64,000 nucleotides of DNA, from contig NZ_CP009961.1 of NCBI RefSeq assembly GCF_000993805.1, forward strand, positions 1,388,453 to 1,452,452, given 5' to 3'. The DNA comes from Thermofilum uzonense. GTDB lineage: Archaea > Thermoproteota > Thermoprotei > Thermofilales > Thermofilaceae. This document shows positions 26,463-33,966 of this stretch, piece after piece; position 1 is the first letter of the stretch, and every line of letters starts with the position of its first letter. A program made the position numbers and the translations under genes. Below the pieces are notes generated by a model. The model searched no databases, was not told where the DNA came from, and was given only the letters and a program-made list of their open reading frames with translations.

Positions 26463-26711
26463 GTGAAGAAACCATATCCTCACAATAACGATATACGCGG
26501 TGCGGTACTAGAGGTTCTAGCAAAGGATCCTCTTATTAAACCAGACGAGTTCGTTGAGCGTGTACGCGAGAGCCTAGAAGAGAAAGGGTTCTACGCGGGA
26601 CTCGTAACACCTAAGAGAATCTGGAAAATATATGAGGAGCTTGTTAGGAGCGGCGAGATTTACGATTACCTCGGGGTCGTCCAGGGCATGAGTAGCGAAA
26701 ACTCTTTTTAA
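26463..26711 (+). CDS. small winged-helix-like hypothetical protein
   Basis: 82 residues from a GTG. It reads as helix (RGAVLEVLAKDP), helix (KPDEFVERVRESLEEKG), recognition helix (TPKRIWKIYEELVRSGEIYDYL), a compact HTH-like plan. No ligand or metal site is visible. It sits just upstream of LeuRS with its own AT-rich flanks. Function unknown. Confidence 0.5.
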   Translation: MKKPYPHNNDIRGAVLEVLAKDPLIKPDEFVERVRESLEEKGFYAGLVTPKRIWKIYEELVRSGEIYDYLGVVQGMSSENSF

Positions 26712-26747
26712 AACTTGTTTTTTTAAACTTGCAAGAGGTGAAGCCTG

Positions 26748-29678
26748 ATTGCTAACGCGCGAAGCATCAGCTTTCCCGGAGTCAACAAAGAGAGAAGGAA
26801 TTTCCTGAAGAGCATAGAGGAGAAATGGCAGAAGCGTTGGTCAGAGCTTAAGGTTTTTGAAGCCGAGCCGGATCCTTCGAGACCTAAGTTCTTTGTGACC
26901 TTTCCATACCCCTACATAAACTCCTATCCGCACCTCGGGACAGCATACACGGTGCTCAGGGTTGACATCCTTGCACGTTTCAAGAGGATGAAAGGCTACA
27001 ATGTGCTGTTCGCACAGGGCTGGCACGCAACGGGTGGACCAATCGTCGCCGCCGCGTTGAGGGTTCGGGAGGGTGATCCTAAACAGATAAGCATTTTGAA
27101 GTCCATGGGCATCAGCGACGATGAGATCCCTAAGTTTAGGGATCCCGAGTACTGGGTCAGGTTCTTCTCCAAGGGGTTTAAGGAGGACTTCAGCAGGTAT
27201 GGTCTCTCTATAGATTGGAGAAGAGAGTTCTTCACCACGTATCTTAACCCGCCCTACAACAAGTTTATACAGTGGCAATACAGCGTGCTCCGCGAAAAAG
27301 GCCTGATCACGAAGGGATCCCACCCGGTCGTCTGGTGTCCAAAGGAGGGGAAAGTCGTCGGCGATCACGACAGGCCTGACGAGTATGCAGGGATAGGTCC
27401 GGAAGAAGTTGTCGTGATAAAGTTTAGAGGAGAGGATGGGCTTACCTACCCCTGTCTCACCTATAGACCCGAAACGGTGTACGGCGCTGTAAACGTATGG
27501 GTTAACCCTGATGCCGAGTATGTTATAGCGGAGGTTGACGGTGAAAAACTCGTCCTGGGAGACTACAGTATAGCCGAGCTCAAGGATCAGGGGCATAAAG
27601 TTCAGGTTTTGGGGAAGATCAAGGGTAAAGAACTGGTGGGTAGATTCGCGGTAAACCCGGTGACCGGGGCTCGAATCCCAATACTCCCAGCATCCTTTGT
27701 GGATCCAGAGTCAGGTACGGGAATAGTGATGTCTGTACCAGCCCATGCGCCATACGACTGGGCGGCTCTAGAAGACTTGAAAAGGGATCCCCATCTCCTC
27801 GACAGGTATGGTGTTGACCCGACGATTCTCGACGCGGTACAGCCCGTCAGCCTTATCTCGATCGAAGGATACGGTGAGTATCCTGCAGAGACAGTTGTGA
27901 GGAAGTATGGTGTCAAGTTCCAGGGAGACAGGTCGAAGCTTGAAGAAGCCACCAGGGAGATCTACTCGAAGGAGTTCTACAACGGTGTTCTCAAGGTAGA
28001 GGTGTACGGCGAGAAGTGGGGTGGGCGTAAGGTTTTCGAGGTTAAAGAGGAGATTATAGAATTCCTGGTCAAGAACGGCTACGCGTTCAGGCACTATACG
28101 CTTCCCAGGCCCGTCTACTGCAGGTGCGGTGCACGTACACACGTGAAAATAGTTGAGGACCAGTGGTTCCTGCGGTACAGCGATCCCTCATGGAAGGCCA
28201 AGGCGCATGAGTGCATAAACTCGATGCTATTTCTACCTGCTGAGCTCAGGGAAGAGTTTCACAGGCTCGTAGACTGGTATGAGGACTGGGCTTGCACCCA
28301 CGAAAGGGAGCTTGGAACCCCGCTTCCCTGGGATGAGAAGTGGGTCTTGGAGTCTCTAAGCGACTCCACGATATACATGGCTTACTACACTATCTCGAAA
28401 TACCTCCAGCACCCCGAGCTATACAACATAGACTGGCAGCGGATAGACCGCTCGCTCTACGACTATGTCTTCCTGGGCATCGGGGACGCAGAAACCGTAG
28501 CCAAGAAGCTCGGAGTGGACGCCGGGCTCCTCAGAAGGATGCGTGAAGAGTTCCTGTACTGGTACCCCGTAGACCTCAGGGTTTCAGGAAAGGATCTGAT
28601 ACCCAACCACCTAGTATTCTTCATAATGCACCACGTAGCCATCTTCCCATCCCCTCACTGGCCCAGAGGCATAGCGATAAACGGCTGGATCAACATCAAC
28701 GGCGAAAAAATGTCGAAGTCTAAGGGTAACTTCATACTCCTCAGGGAAGCCCTCGACTACTGGGGTGCCGACGCTACACGTCTGGCAAACGCCTACGCCG
28801 GGAACACGGGTCTCGACGATGGAAACTTCGAGCTTGAATTCGCCTCAAGGGCCGTCGACCTGCTCTACGAGTGGTATAGCTTCGCCATCGAGAATTATGG
28901 TAAAGGCGACGAAGAATGGAAGTTCATCGACGACTGGTTTGAAAGCGTGCTAAACCGCACCTTGAAGACCGTAGAGGAAGAGTATGAGAGGCTAAACATG
29001 AAAAACGTCATCATTTACGGTTTCTTCAACCTACAAAACTCGTTCAAGTGGTATTTGAAACGCCGAGGGTCTCCAAACAGACGGCTCCTCCAGGAATTCA
29101 TAGAGAAACAGACCCTAATACTCGCCCCCATAACACCCCACATAGCTGAAGAAATATGGGATAAAATAGGAAAGAAAGGGCTTATACAGCAGGAGAAGTG
29201 GCCTTCTGTAGACACTTCCAAGATAAACGACGAGGTGGAAAGAGCCGAGAAGATAGTCCAGAAAGTACTAGAGGATATCCAAGAGCTACTCAGAATAGTT
29301 AAGGTCGAGACCATACAGGAGCTTAGAATAGTCCTTCCCGCTAAGTGGAAGTACATGTTCATTGAGAAAATCAAGGAGAGCTTCCAAAAACACGGTAAGG
29401 TCCAACAGGCGGTACGCGAGGCCCTGCACCTCATGCCACCCGAGCTGCAGAAGCAGGCGGGCAGGCTGGTAGAGCTCATAATAAAGAACAGCGAGATTCT
29501 AGACCTGCTTGTAACACCCGAACTAGAAGAAAAAGCTCTACGAGACGCTCAGCACGCTTTTGAAGAAGCTATAGGTAAAAGAGTAGAAGTCATATATGAA
29601 GACGAAGCCACAGACACCCAGAAGGCTAAACAATCGCTCCCGGCAAGGCCCGCAATCATAGTCGTAACTGCCCGCTGA
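26748..29678 (+). CDS. leuS: leucyl-tRNA synthetase, probable non-canonical ATT start
   Basis: Class I aminoacyl-tRNA synthetase charging tRNA-Leu; ~976 residues, the archaeal LeuRS size. The HIGH-type site is PYPYINSYPHLG, the KMSKS loop is GEKMSKSKGNF (about 28706-28738), the CP1 editing domain lies between, and a helical anticodon/C-terminal domain follows. Conserved N-terminal sequence (SIEEKWQKRWSEL ... DPSRPKFFVTFPYPY) is encoded upstream of the first GTG at 26895. No ATG, GTG or TTG exists in frame back to the TGA at 26739. GAGGTG at 26735-26740 is 7 bp before ATT (26748) and 4 bp before CTG (26745), so I start at ATT. Protein identity is certain; the start codon is inferred. Confidence 0.85.
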   Translation: MANARSISFPGVNKERRNFLKSIEEKWQKRWSELKVFEAEPDPSRPKFFVTFPYPYINSYPHLGTAYTVLRVDILARFKRMKGYNVLFAQGWHATGGPIVAAALRVREGDPKQISILKSMGISDDEIPKFRDPEYWVRFFSKGFKEDFSRYGLSIDWRREFFTTYLNPPYNKFIQWQYSVLREKGLITKGSHPVVWCPKEGKVVGDHDRPDEYAGIGPEEVVVIKFRGEDGLTYPCLTYRPETVYGAVNVWVNPDAEYVIAEVDGEKLVLGDYSIAELKDQGHKVQVLGKIKGKELVGRFAVNPVTGARIPILPASFVDPESGTGIVMSVPAHAPYDWAALEDLKRDPHLLDRYGVDPTILDAVQPVSLISIEGYGEYPAETVVRKYGVKFQGDRSKLEEATREIYSKEFYNGVLKVEVYGEKWGGRKVFEVKEEIIEFLVKNGYAFRHYTLPRPVYCRCGARTHVKIVEDQWFLRYSDPSWKAKAHECINSMLFLPAELREEFHRLVDWYEDWACTHERELGTPLPWDEKWVLESLSDSTIYMAYYTISKYLQHPELYNIDWQRIDRSLYDYVFLGIGDAETVAKKLGVDAGLLRRMREEFLYWYPVDLRVSGKDLIPNHLVFFIMHHVAIFPSPHWPRGIAINGWININGEKMSKSKGNFILLREALDYWGADATRLANAYAGNTGLDDGNFELEFASRAVDLLYEWYSFAIENYGKGDEEWKFIDDWFESVLNRTLKTVEEEYERLNMKNVIIYGFFNLQNSFKWYLKRRGSPNRRLLQEFIEKQTLILAPITPHIAEEIWDKIGKKGLIQQEKWPSVDTSKINDEVERAEKIVQKVLEDIQELLRIVKVETIQELRIVLPAKWKYMFIEKIKESFQKHGKVQQAVREALHLMPPELQKQAGRLVELIIKNSEILDLLVTPELEEKALRDAQHAFEEAIGKRVEVIYEDEATDTQKAKQSLPARPAIIVVTAR

Positions 29679-29853
29679 TACCCAAACTCTCCTAGGCTTA
29701 CCCTGCATTTTTCTACATCTCTCTCGAATAATGTTACCCTTATCAGCCTGACAGCAATTTTTTATTCTAGCTTCTACTTTCTTTAGTAACCGGCGGATGA
29801 TCTAAGCGTTGACAACTGAGAGATGATGTAAAGGAGGTGAATGGACGCCGCTG

Positions 29854-29974
29854 GGGCCCGTAGCGCAGTCAGGAAGCGCGGCGGCCACGCTCCACGAGCG
29901 CCGCACTTCGGTGTATCAAAACGCTTAAAAGCGGGGACAGCCGTAGGTCCCGGGTTCGAGTCCCGGCGGGCCCG
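29854..29974 (+). tRNA. tRNA-Arg(TCG), two introns
   Basis: Acceptor GGGCCCG pairs with CGGGCCC; D-stem GCGC/GCGC; T-arm CCGGG-TTCGAGT-CCCGG; discriminator G. Anticodon stem GCGGC (29881-29885) pairs with GCCGT (29940-29944). The loop is complete only if two introns are removed: about 29887-29906 (position 32/33) and 29912-29938 (position 37/38). That leaves loop C-TTCGG-A with anticodon TCG and a 74-nt tRNA. No encoded CCA. The gene is certain; the intron borders could shift by a base. Confidence 0.82.
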
Positions 29975-30221
29975 CTATTTCTCATATTTATTCGGGAAGC
30001 TTTGCTGGCCGGCCTGCGCCACTGGGGGCTCCCCTGGTTACCCTTCTGAAGTGTTTTCTCCTGGTGGTCGTAGCTTTTGCTTCTAGTCTTTTGCTGTGGC
30101 TTTGCTGTGCGTTGTGGTGTAGGCTTTGATTTTAATCAGTGTGGGTGGGCTGTGTCCTGCCAGGTGGGCGATGTTTGTAGTGTTTACGTCTGCATTGCTT
30201 TCGGGGCCCAAGTCTTGCACA

Positions 30222-30372
30222 TGTATAGCCTCGCTGTGGATATACCCTAACGTCCTGCTAGACTACGGGAAGGCACTAAACGATATCGATGTAATGCTCG
30301 GGGGGGCTCGAAGAGTATAGGAGCAGGATTGAAGGCTTCCTCGAGGAATGGGAGGCGGAGAAGATATACTAG
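30222..30372 (+). pseudogene. decayed C-terminal remnant of a homologue of the 1403-residue membrane protein
   Basis: Read with one frameshift in a run of seven G (30296-30303 region), this stretch encodes IASLWIY ... KALNDIDVML ... EYRSRIEGFLEE. That matches the last ~45 residues of the 10659-14870 product (IASLRIY ... KTLNDIDAML ... ELRSRIEGLLEE), also at the DNA level. The rest of the gene is gone. It lies between tRNA-Arg and tRNA-Pro, a typical scar site of integration or rearrangement. The surrounding 29975-30221 holds no gene that I can support. Confidence 0.75.
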
Positions 30373-30400
30373 GGATATCGGAAGTAAAACAAGCCGATAA

Positions 30401-30512
30401 TGGGGCCGCCGGGATTTGAACCCGGGACCACCTGGGCTCCCGATGGACTGTATCCCGAGTCCCGCGGCTTAAAAGCCGTGCCAGGCATCCTACCAGGCTG
30501 GACTACGGCCCC
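30401..30512 (-). tRNA. tRNA-Pro(CGG), two introns
   Basis: On the minus strand: acceptor GGGGCCG/CGGCCCC, discriminator A, D-stem GTCC/GGAT, anticodon stem CCTGG/CCAGG, T-arm CCGGG-TTCAAAT-CCCGG. The anticodon loop needs two introns, about 30459-30479 (32/33) and 30437-30453 (37/38), giving C-TCGGG-C with anticodon CGG and a 74-nt tRNA. The discriminator A and G37 support proline. No encoded CCA. Same intron architecture as the neighbouring tRNA-Arg. Confidence 0.78.
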
Positions 30513-30620
30513 CTCAGATAGTGTTTCCACACCTTGTTTTAAAGTATTTCTCCGTCTTAATCCTGAGGGGCCGTGAAAAAATCTTTATATTATGTTGTAC
30601 ACGTAGGGTCTGAGGTTAGT

Positions 30621-31076
30621 ATGCCTACATGGCGCTATAGTGTCGAGCTTGACCCGGTGAAGACGGTTAAAGCGTCTCTACGAGATGTCAGCATGTCGTA
30701 CAAGGCTACAGTGGAGACTCTAAGACTCATCAAAGGTAAGAAGCTAAGCGAGGCTAAAAAAATCCTTGAAGAAGTAGCATCCATGAAGAAGCCGGTCCCA
30801 TACAGGAGGTTTAATGGAAAAGTAGGGCACAAGAAGGGTGTGAGCGGTCCTGGGAGGTATCCCGTCAAGGTGGCTAAGAAGCTGCTAGGCCTCCTGGAGA
30901 ACCTAGAGAACAATGCCGAGTTCAAGGGGTTAGACGTGGAGAACCTCTGGATAGTCCATGCTGCTGCCCATAAAAGCTTCAAGATAAGGAATTATCTTCC
31001 CAGGGCCTTTGGAAGGGCTACTCCCTACTACGACCAACTTGTCCACGTGGAGGTCATAGGGGAGGAGAGAGTCTAG
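30621..31076 (+). CDS. rpl22: 50S ribosomal protein uL22
   Basis: 151 residues from the ATG at 30621, chosen over upstream GTG because GAGGTTAG precedes it and the family N-terminus (PTWRYSV) starts here. Features are AKASLRDV-like early helix (VKASLRDVSMSYK), VPYRRFNGKVGHKKG, and the C-terminal ENLWIVHAAAHKSFKIRNYLPRAFGRATPYY that lines the exit tunnel. First gene of a uL22-uS3-uL29-Rpp29-uS17-uL14 operon in the canonical archaeal order. Confidence 0.93.
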   Translation: MPTWRYSVELDPVKTVKASLRDVSMSYKATVETLRLIKGKKLSEAKKILEEVASMKKPVPYRRFNGKVGHKKGVSGPGRYPVKVAKKLLGLLENLENNAEFKGLDVENLWIVHAAAHKSFKIRNYLPRAFGRATPYYDQLVHVEVIGEERV

Positions 31077-31084
31077 GTGGTTAA

Positions 31085-31699
31085 ATGCCGACGGTCACGC
31101 GTGAAACCATATCTCAAGGAATCCGTTACATGATGCTTCACGAGTACATCCAGAGGCAGTTTGTCCGTGCAAGCTATGTACACACGCAGGTCTTTAAGAC
31201 ACCCATCGGAACCAAGGTCATCATTTATGCCGGCGTCCCAGGGATGGTTATAGGTCGCAGGGGAGCAAATATAAAGGCTCTCGCGGACGTTCTCGAGAAG
31301 GAGTTCGGTCTAGAAAACCCCCAGGTTGACGTTGTCGAGGTTCCAAACCAGGACCTCAACGCCAAGATAATGGCGTACAGGATAGCAAGGGCACTAGTTC
31401 GCGGAGTAAGGTTCCGCAGAGCAGCGATGATCGCACTTAACAGGATTATGGCCGCTGGTGCAAGAGGGGCGGAGGTCGTTATAAGCGGGAAGCTTACAAG
31501 CCAGAGACACAGGACAGAGAGGTTCACGAGAGGATACCTGCCAAAATCTGGTGAACCCGGTGAGGAGCTCGTCGACGAGGCCATAGTCCACGTCCTGCTG
31601 AAGCTGGGGATGTACGGCGTCAAGGTCAGGATAATGAGACCGTCCAAGATGCCGGATACTATCGAGCTAAAAGCGCCCCAGACCGTTACCTCTACATAA
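31085..31699 (+). CDS. rps3: 30S ribosomal protein uS3
   Basis: 204 residues. Type II KH domain with the GxxG loop in VPGMVIGRRGANIKAL (about 50-65). The C-terminal S3 domain contains NRIMAAGARGAEVVISGKL and QRHRTERFTRGY. It binds 16S rRNA and mRNA at the entry channel. It follows uL22 by 8 bp with GGTGG before the ATG. Confidence 0.94.
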   Translation: MPTVTRETISQGIRYMMLHEYIQRQFVRASYVHTQVFKTPIGTKVIIYAGVPGMVIGRRGANIKALADVLEKEFGLENPQVDVVEVPNQDLNAKIMAYRIARALVRGVRFRRAAMIALNRIMAAGARGAEVVISGKLTSQRHRTERFTRGYLPKSGEPGEELVDEAIVHVLLKLGMYGVKVRIMRPSKMPDTIELKAPQTVTST

Positions 31700-31737
31700 G
31701 TTTTATATGTAGTGGACAAACCTCATGGTTGAGACCT

Positions 31738-31953
31738 ATGCCTAAGGGATTACTCTCGATTAAGGAGATCAGGGAGATGAGCCCAGAGGACAGGAGGAAG
31801 AAGCTAGCAGAGCTCAGGGCGGAGCTGGCCCGACTAAGAACACAGGCCGCTAGAGGTTCTCTTGAGAAGCCCTCCCTCATAAGGAAGACTAGAAGGACCA
31901 TAGCAATGATACTCACAGTGGAGAGGGAGGCCGCGAAGGCTCAAAAACAATGA
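31738..31953 (+). CDS. rpl29: 50S ribosomal protein uL29
   Basis: 71 residues from the ATG at 31738. A two-helix protein: LSIKEIREMSPEDRRKKLAEL then a long second helix with SLIRKTRRTIAMILTVERE. Sits near the tunnel exit, where SRP binds. Its stop overlaps the next ATG (ATGA), so it is coupled to the RNase P protein gene. Confidence 0.9.
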   Translation: MPKGLLSIKEIREMSPEDRRKKLAELRAELARLRTQAARGSLEKPSLIRKTRRTIAMILTVEREAAKAQKQ

Positions 31954-32234
31954 AAATCACTCCTCGCAATATCCTAAGGCACGAGCTTATCGGGCTTCAG
32001 GTCGAGGTTGTCGAGGCTAGTAACCCGAGCCTTATAGGGATAAAGGGGTTAGTCCTCGACGAGACCAAGAACACTCTGCTTATAGGCGAGCCCGGCGGTA
32101 AGAAAAGGAAGGTCATAAAGCACCAGGCATACTTTTTATTCGAGCTCCCCGACGGTACACGCGTAATGGTCGACGGGAGATACCTCGTGGGGCGGCCTGC
32201 GGAGAGACTGAAGGCTAAGCTTTACAGTTACTAG
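31950..32234 (+). CDS. rnp1: RNase P protein Rpp29 (Pop4)
   Basis: 94 residues. Sm-like barrel with HELIGLQVEVVEASNPSLIGIKGLVLDETKNTLLI, the Rpp29 hallmark, and a C-terminal RYLVGRPAERLK. Part of the archaeal RNase P holoenzyme that removes tRNA 5' leaders; its RNA partner gene is at 39921-40226. Located in the usual archaeal site between uL29 and uS17, overlapping uL29 by 4 bp. Confidence 0.9.
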   Translation: MKITPRNILRHELIGLQVEVVEASNPSLIGIKGLVLDETKNTLLIGEPGGKKRKVIKHQAYFLFELPDGTRVMVDGRYLVGRPAERLKAKLYSY

Positions 32235-32295
32235 AAGGATAGTAAAATTTTAAAAAGCCCCGCGCTATTGGCACTCTTAGTCTGGTGTTTAAATT

Positions 32296-32628
32296 ATGCC
32301 TAAGAAACACGTTGGTATCCCGGGTCTCAACCCGCCCGATAAGAAATGCGACGACCCACTATGCCCGTGGCACGGTACGCTGCCCGTCAGAGGGCAGGTA
32401 TTAGAGGTCACAGTGGAGGACGTTAAGATGAACAGGGCTGCCGTCGTTGTACACGAGTACCTCTACTACAATAAGAAGTACAAGAGGTATGAGCGTCGGC
32501 AAACAAAGAAGCACGTAAGGGTTCCCGAGTGCATAGAGGTGAAGCCAGGCGACCGAGTCATAATAGGCGAGACAAGACCCCTCGCAAAATCTATATCCTA
32601 CGTCGTTCTTGCAAAGGTTCAGAGGTGA
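32296..32628 (+). CDS. rps17: 30S ribosomal protein uS17
   Basis: 110 residues. OB-fold with CPWHGTLPVRGQVLEVTV, the archaeal N-terminal extension (IPGLNPPDKKCDDPLC), YKRYERRQTKKHVRVPECIEVKPGDRVIIGETRPLAKSISYVVL. The C-x4-C-type Cys near the N-terminus may bind zinc. Starts 61 bp after Rpp29, ends 6 bp before uL14. Confidence 0.92.
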   Translation: MPKKHVGIPGLNPPDKKCDDPLCPWHGTLPVRGQVLEVTVEDVKMNRAAVVVHEYLYYNKKYKRYERRQTKKHVRVPECIEVKPGDRVIIGETRPLAKSISYVVLAKVQR

Positions 32629-32634
32629 AATTAA

Positions 32635-33060
32635 ATGGCCAAGAGAGGCCCAAAGACAGTTGGCGTTTCATACAGGCTTGGATTGACCCCTGGCATCTTC
32701 ATGGAGAGCCTGGTAAAGGTTGCTGACAACTCCGGTGCGACACTCGCCAAGGTTATAGGCGTCCCCCACTATAAGGCAGTCTGGAGGAGGGTCCCCGGCG
32801 CCGCGGTGGGAGACATGGTTGTTGTCTCTATAAGGGCAGGCAAGCCGGAGCTTAGAAAGCAGGTCATGAGGGCGATAGTGATCAGGCAGCGGAGACCATA
32901 CAGGAGAGCGGACGGAACCTGGATCGCCTTTGAAGACAATGCCGTGGTAATAATAACGCCTGAAGGCGACCCCAAGGGCACAGAGATAAGGGGGCCCCTC
33001 GCGAAGGAGGCGGCCGAGAGGTGGCCTAAACTACCCCCTATGGCCTCCATAATCATTTAA
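32635..33060 (+). CDS. rpl14: 50S ribosomal protein uL14
   Basis: 141 residues. Typical segments are [61 protein letters not shown] and [19 protein letters not shown]. It is last of the conserved ribosomal run. The genes that normally follow in archaea (uL24, eS4, uL5) are absent, and a nuclease-like gene follows 12 bp later. Confidence 0.94.
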   Translation: MAKRGPKTVGVSYRLGLTPGIFMESLVKVADNSGATLAKVIGVPHYKAVWRRVPGAAVGDMVVVSIRAGKPELRKQVMRAIVIRQRRPYRRADGTWIAFEDNAVVIITPEGDPKGTEIRGPLAKEAAERWPKLPPMASIII

Positions 33061-33072
33061 AGGTTAAGGGGC

Positions 33073-33774
33073 TTGGGCTCTGTTCTTAGAGCCGAAATAG
33101 TCCTTACGTCTACTGTTCGATTGCTTTCTCAACAAAAAACTGTAAGTGTTTCAAATATAGCTCAGGCTTCTGGAGTCGACCAATTATTTGTCGAAGATTT
33201 TTTGAAAAGCATCGGGGTACTTGTTGAGCAAGGAATAGTCAAGACCCCGCTTAACAGTCTCCTACTTCGAGCCTGGCTAGCCGGCTACGATGTAGTCACG
33301 CTTGCACTGAATTCTGGTTGGAGCACATTTGAGGAAGTCGTAGCGCAAGCCTTACGCGAGGCAGGCTTCAATGCCTACAGGGCGCTGAGATTCAAGCACC
33401 AGGGAAAGCGCTACGAGGTAGACATCCTGGCCGTAAAGTCCAGGCTAGCCCTATGCGTTGACTGTAAGCGTTGGGAGAGGCTACGTGAAAGCATGCTTCT
33501 TAAAGCCGCCGAGGCTCAAAGGCATCGATGCGAGGCGTTGGCAAGGGTAATCGAGAGAGGCTTGCCCCAGGTCGACATACCCGTAGGGGATTACGAGATG
33601 ATACCAGTCGTGGTCTCCCTATACAGGTCATCCATACCTCTGTATTTTGGAGCACTGATAATAGATCTCAGGAGTCTTTCCCAGATAGCCTCAGAGGACG
33701 TGATAGTGTTCCTCAGGACCGGAGAGATTCAGCCTATACGTTTCCAAGTCTCACCCAGAACACGTCTTTTCTAG
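33073..33774 (+). CDS. winged-helix plus PD-(D/E)xK (Mrr/Holliday-junction-type) nuclease-like protein
   Basis: 233 residues, TTG/GTG-type start. Residues about 8-75 are a winged helix (VSVSNIAQASGVDQLFVEDFLKS). Residues about 85-180 carry a restriction-endonuclease-fold pattern: Glu in STFEEVVAQALREAGF, then EVDIL (about 118-122) and VDCK (about 132-135), corresponding to E-x(n)-D-x(n)-(D/E)xK. The C-terminus is beta-rich. It is likely to cleave or bind DNA. It starts 12 bp after uL14, so it may be co-transcribed with the ribosomal operon. The exact family is not determined. Confidence 0.6.
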   Translation: MGSVLRAEIVLTSTVRLLSQQKTVSVSNIAQASGVDQLFVEDFLKSIGVLVEQGIVKTPLNSLLLRAWLAGYDVVTLALNSGWSTFEEVVAQALREAGFNAYRALRFKHQGKRYEVDILAVKSRLALCVDCKRWERLRESMLLKAAEAQRHRCEALARVIERGLPQVDIPVGDYEMIPVVVSLYRSSIPLYFGALIIDLRSLSQIASEDVIVFLRTGEIQPIRFQVSPRTRLF

Positions 33775-33783
33775 CATAGAAAA

Positions 33784-33793
33784 AAATTTAATA
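33784..33793 (+). promoter_or_regulatory. BoxA of the tRNA-Lys gene
   Basis: AAATTTAATA about 30-38 bp upstream of the tRNA 5' end, in the gap after the nuclease-like gene. Confidence 0.5.
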
Positions 33794-33821
33794 TCCTCTC
33801 ACCCTCATATTAGCTCGCTAA

Positions 33822-33945
33822 GGGCCGGTAGCTCAGCCAGGTAGAGCGGCGGTCGAATAAAACTGGTCGAAGCTCTTAACCCGTAGAGGCGCCGTGCATC
33901 TGCACGGCGTAGCGGAAGCCCCGGGTTCGAGTCCCGGCCGGCCCG
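33822..33945 (+). tRNA. tRNA-Lys(CTT), two non-canonical introns
   Basis: Acceptor GGGCCGG/CCGGCCC, discriminator G, D-stem GCTC/GAGC, T-arm CCGGG-TTCGAGT-CCCGG. The anticodon stem is completed by splicing an intron at 30/31 (about 33853-33871), joining GCGG to G-CTCTTAA-CCCGT. A second intron lies in the variable loop at 45/46 (about 33887-33917) and forms a perfect hairpin (GCCGTGCA/TGCACGGC). The mature tRNA is 74 nt with anticodon CTT. Neither intron is at the canonical 37/38 site. No encoded CCA. Confidence 0.85.
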
Positions 33946-33966
33946 TTATTATAAGAAGTGTCGTTC

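Noticed and set aside
26841-27596. Minus-strand ORF of 251 codons opposite leuS
   Set aside because: Lies entirely within the strongly conserved LeuRS catalytic region; a shadow frame.
26895-29678. Starting leuS at the GTG at 26895
   Set aside because: Would remove conserved N-terminal residues (SIEEKWQKRW ... KPKFF-type region) and leave no ribosome-binding site.
29921-29935. Reading the first tRNA as type II tRNA-Leu with anticodon TAA (CTTAAAA)
   Set aside because: The D-arm would be about 20 nt too long and the discriminator is G; the Arg(TCG) model gives full stems and a 74-nt tRNA.
29841-30086. 81-codon ORF crossing the tRNA-Arg gene
   Set aside because: Overlaps the whole tRNA and has no protein features.
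30470-30477. Reading the second tRNA as tRNA-Lys (CTTTTAA)
   Set aside because: That loop is inside an intron hairpin; the flanking anticodon stem then fails, and acceptor plus A73 fit proline.
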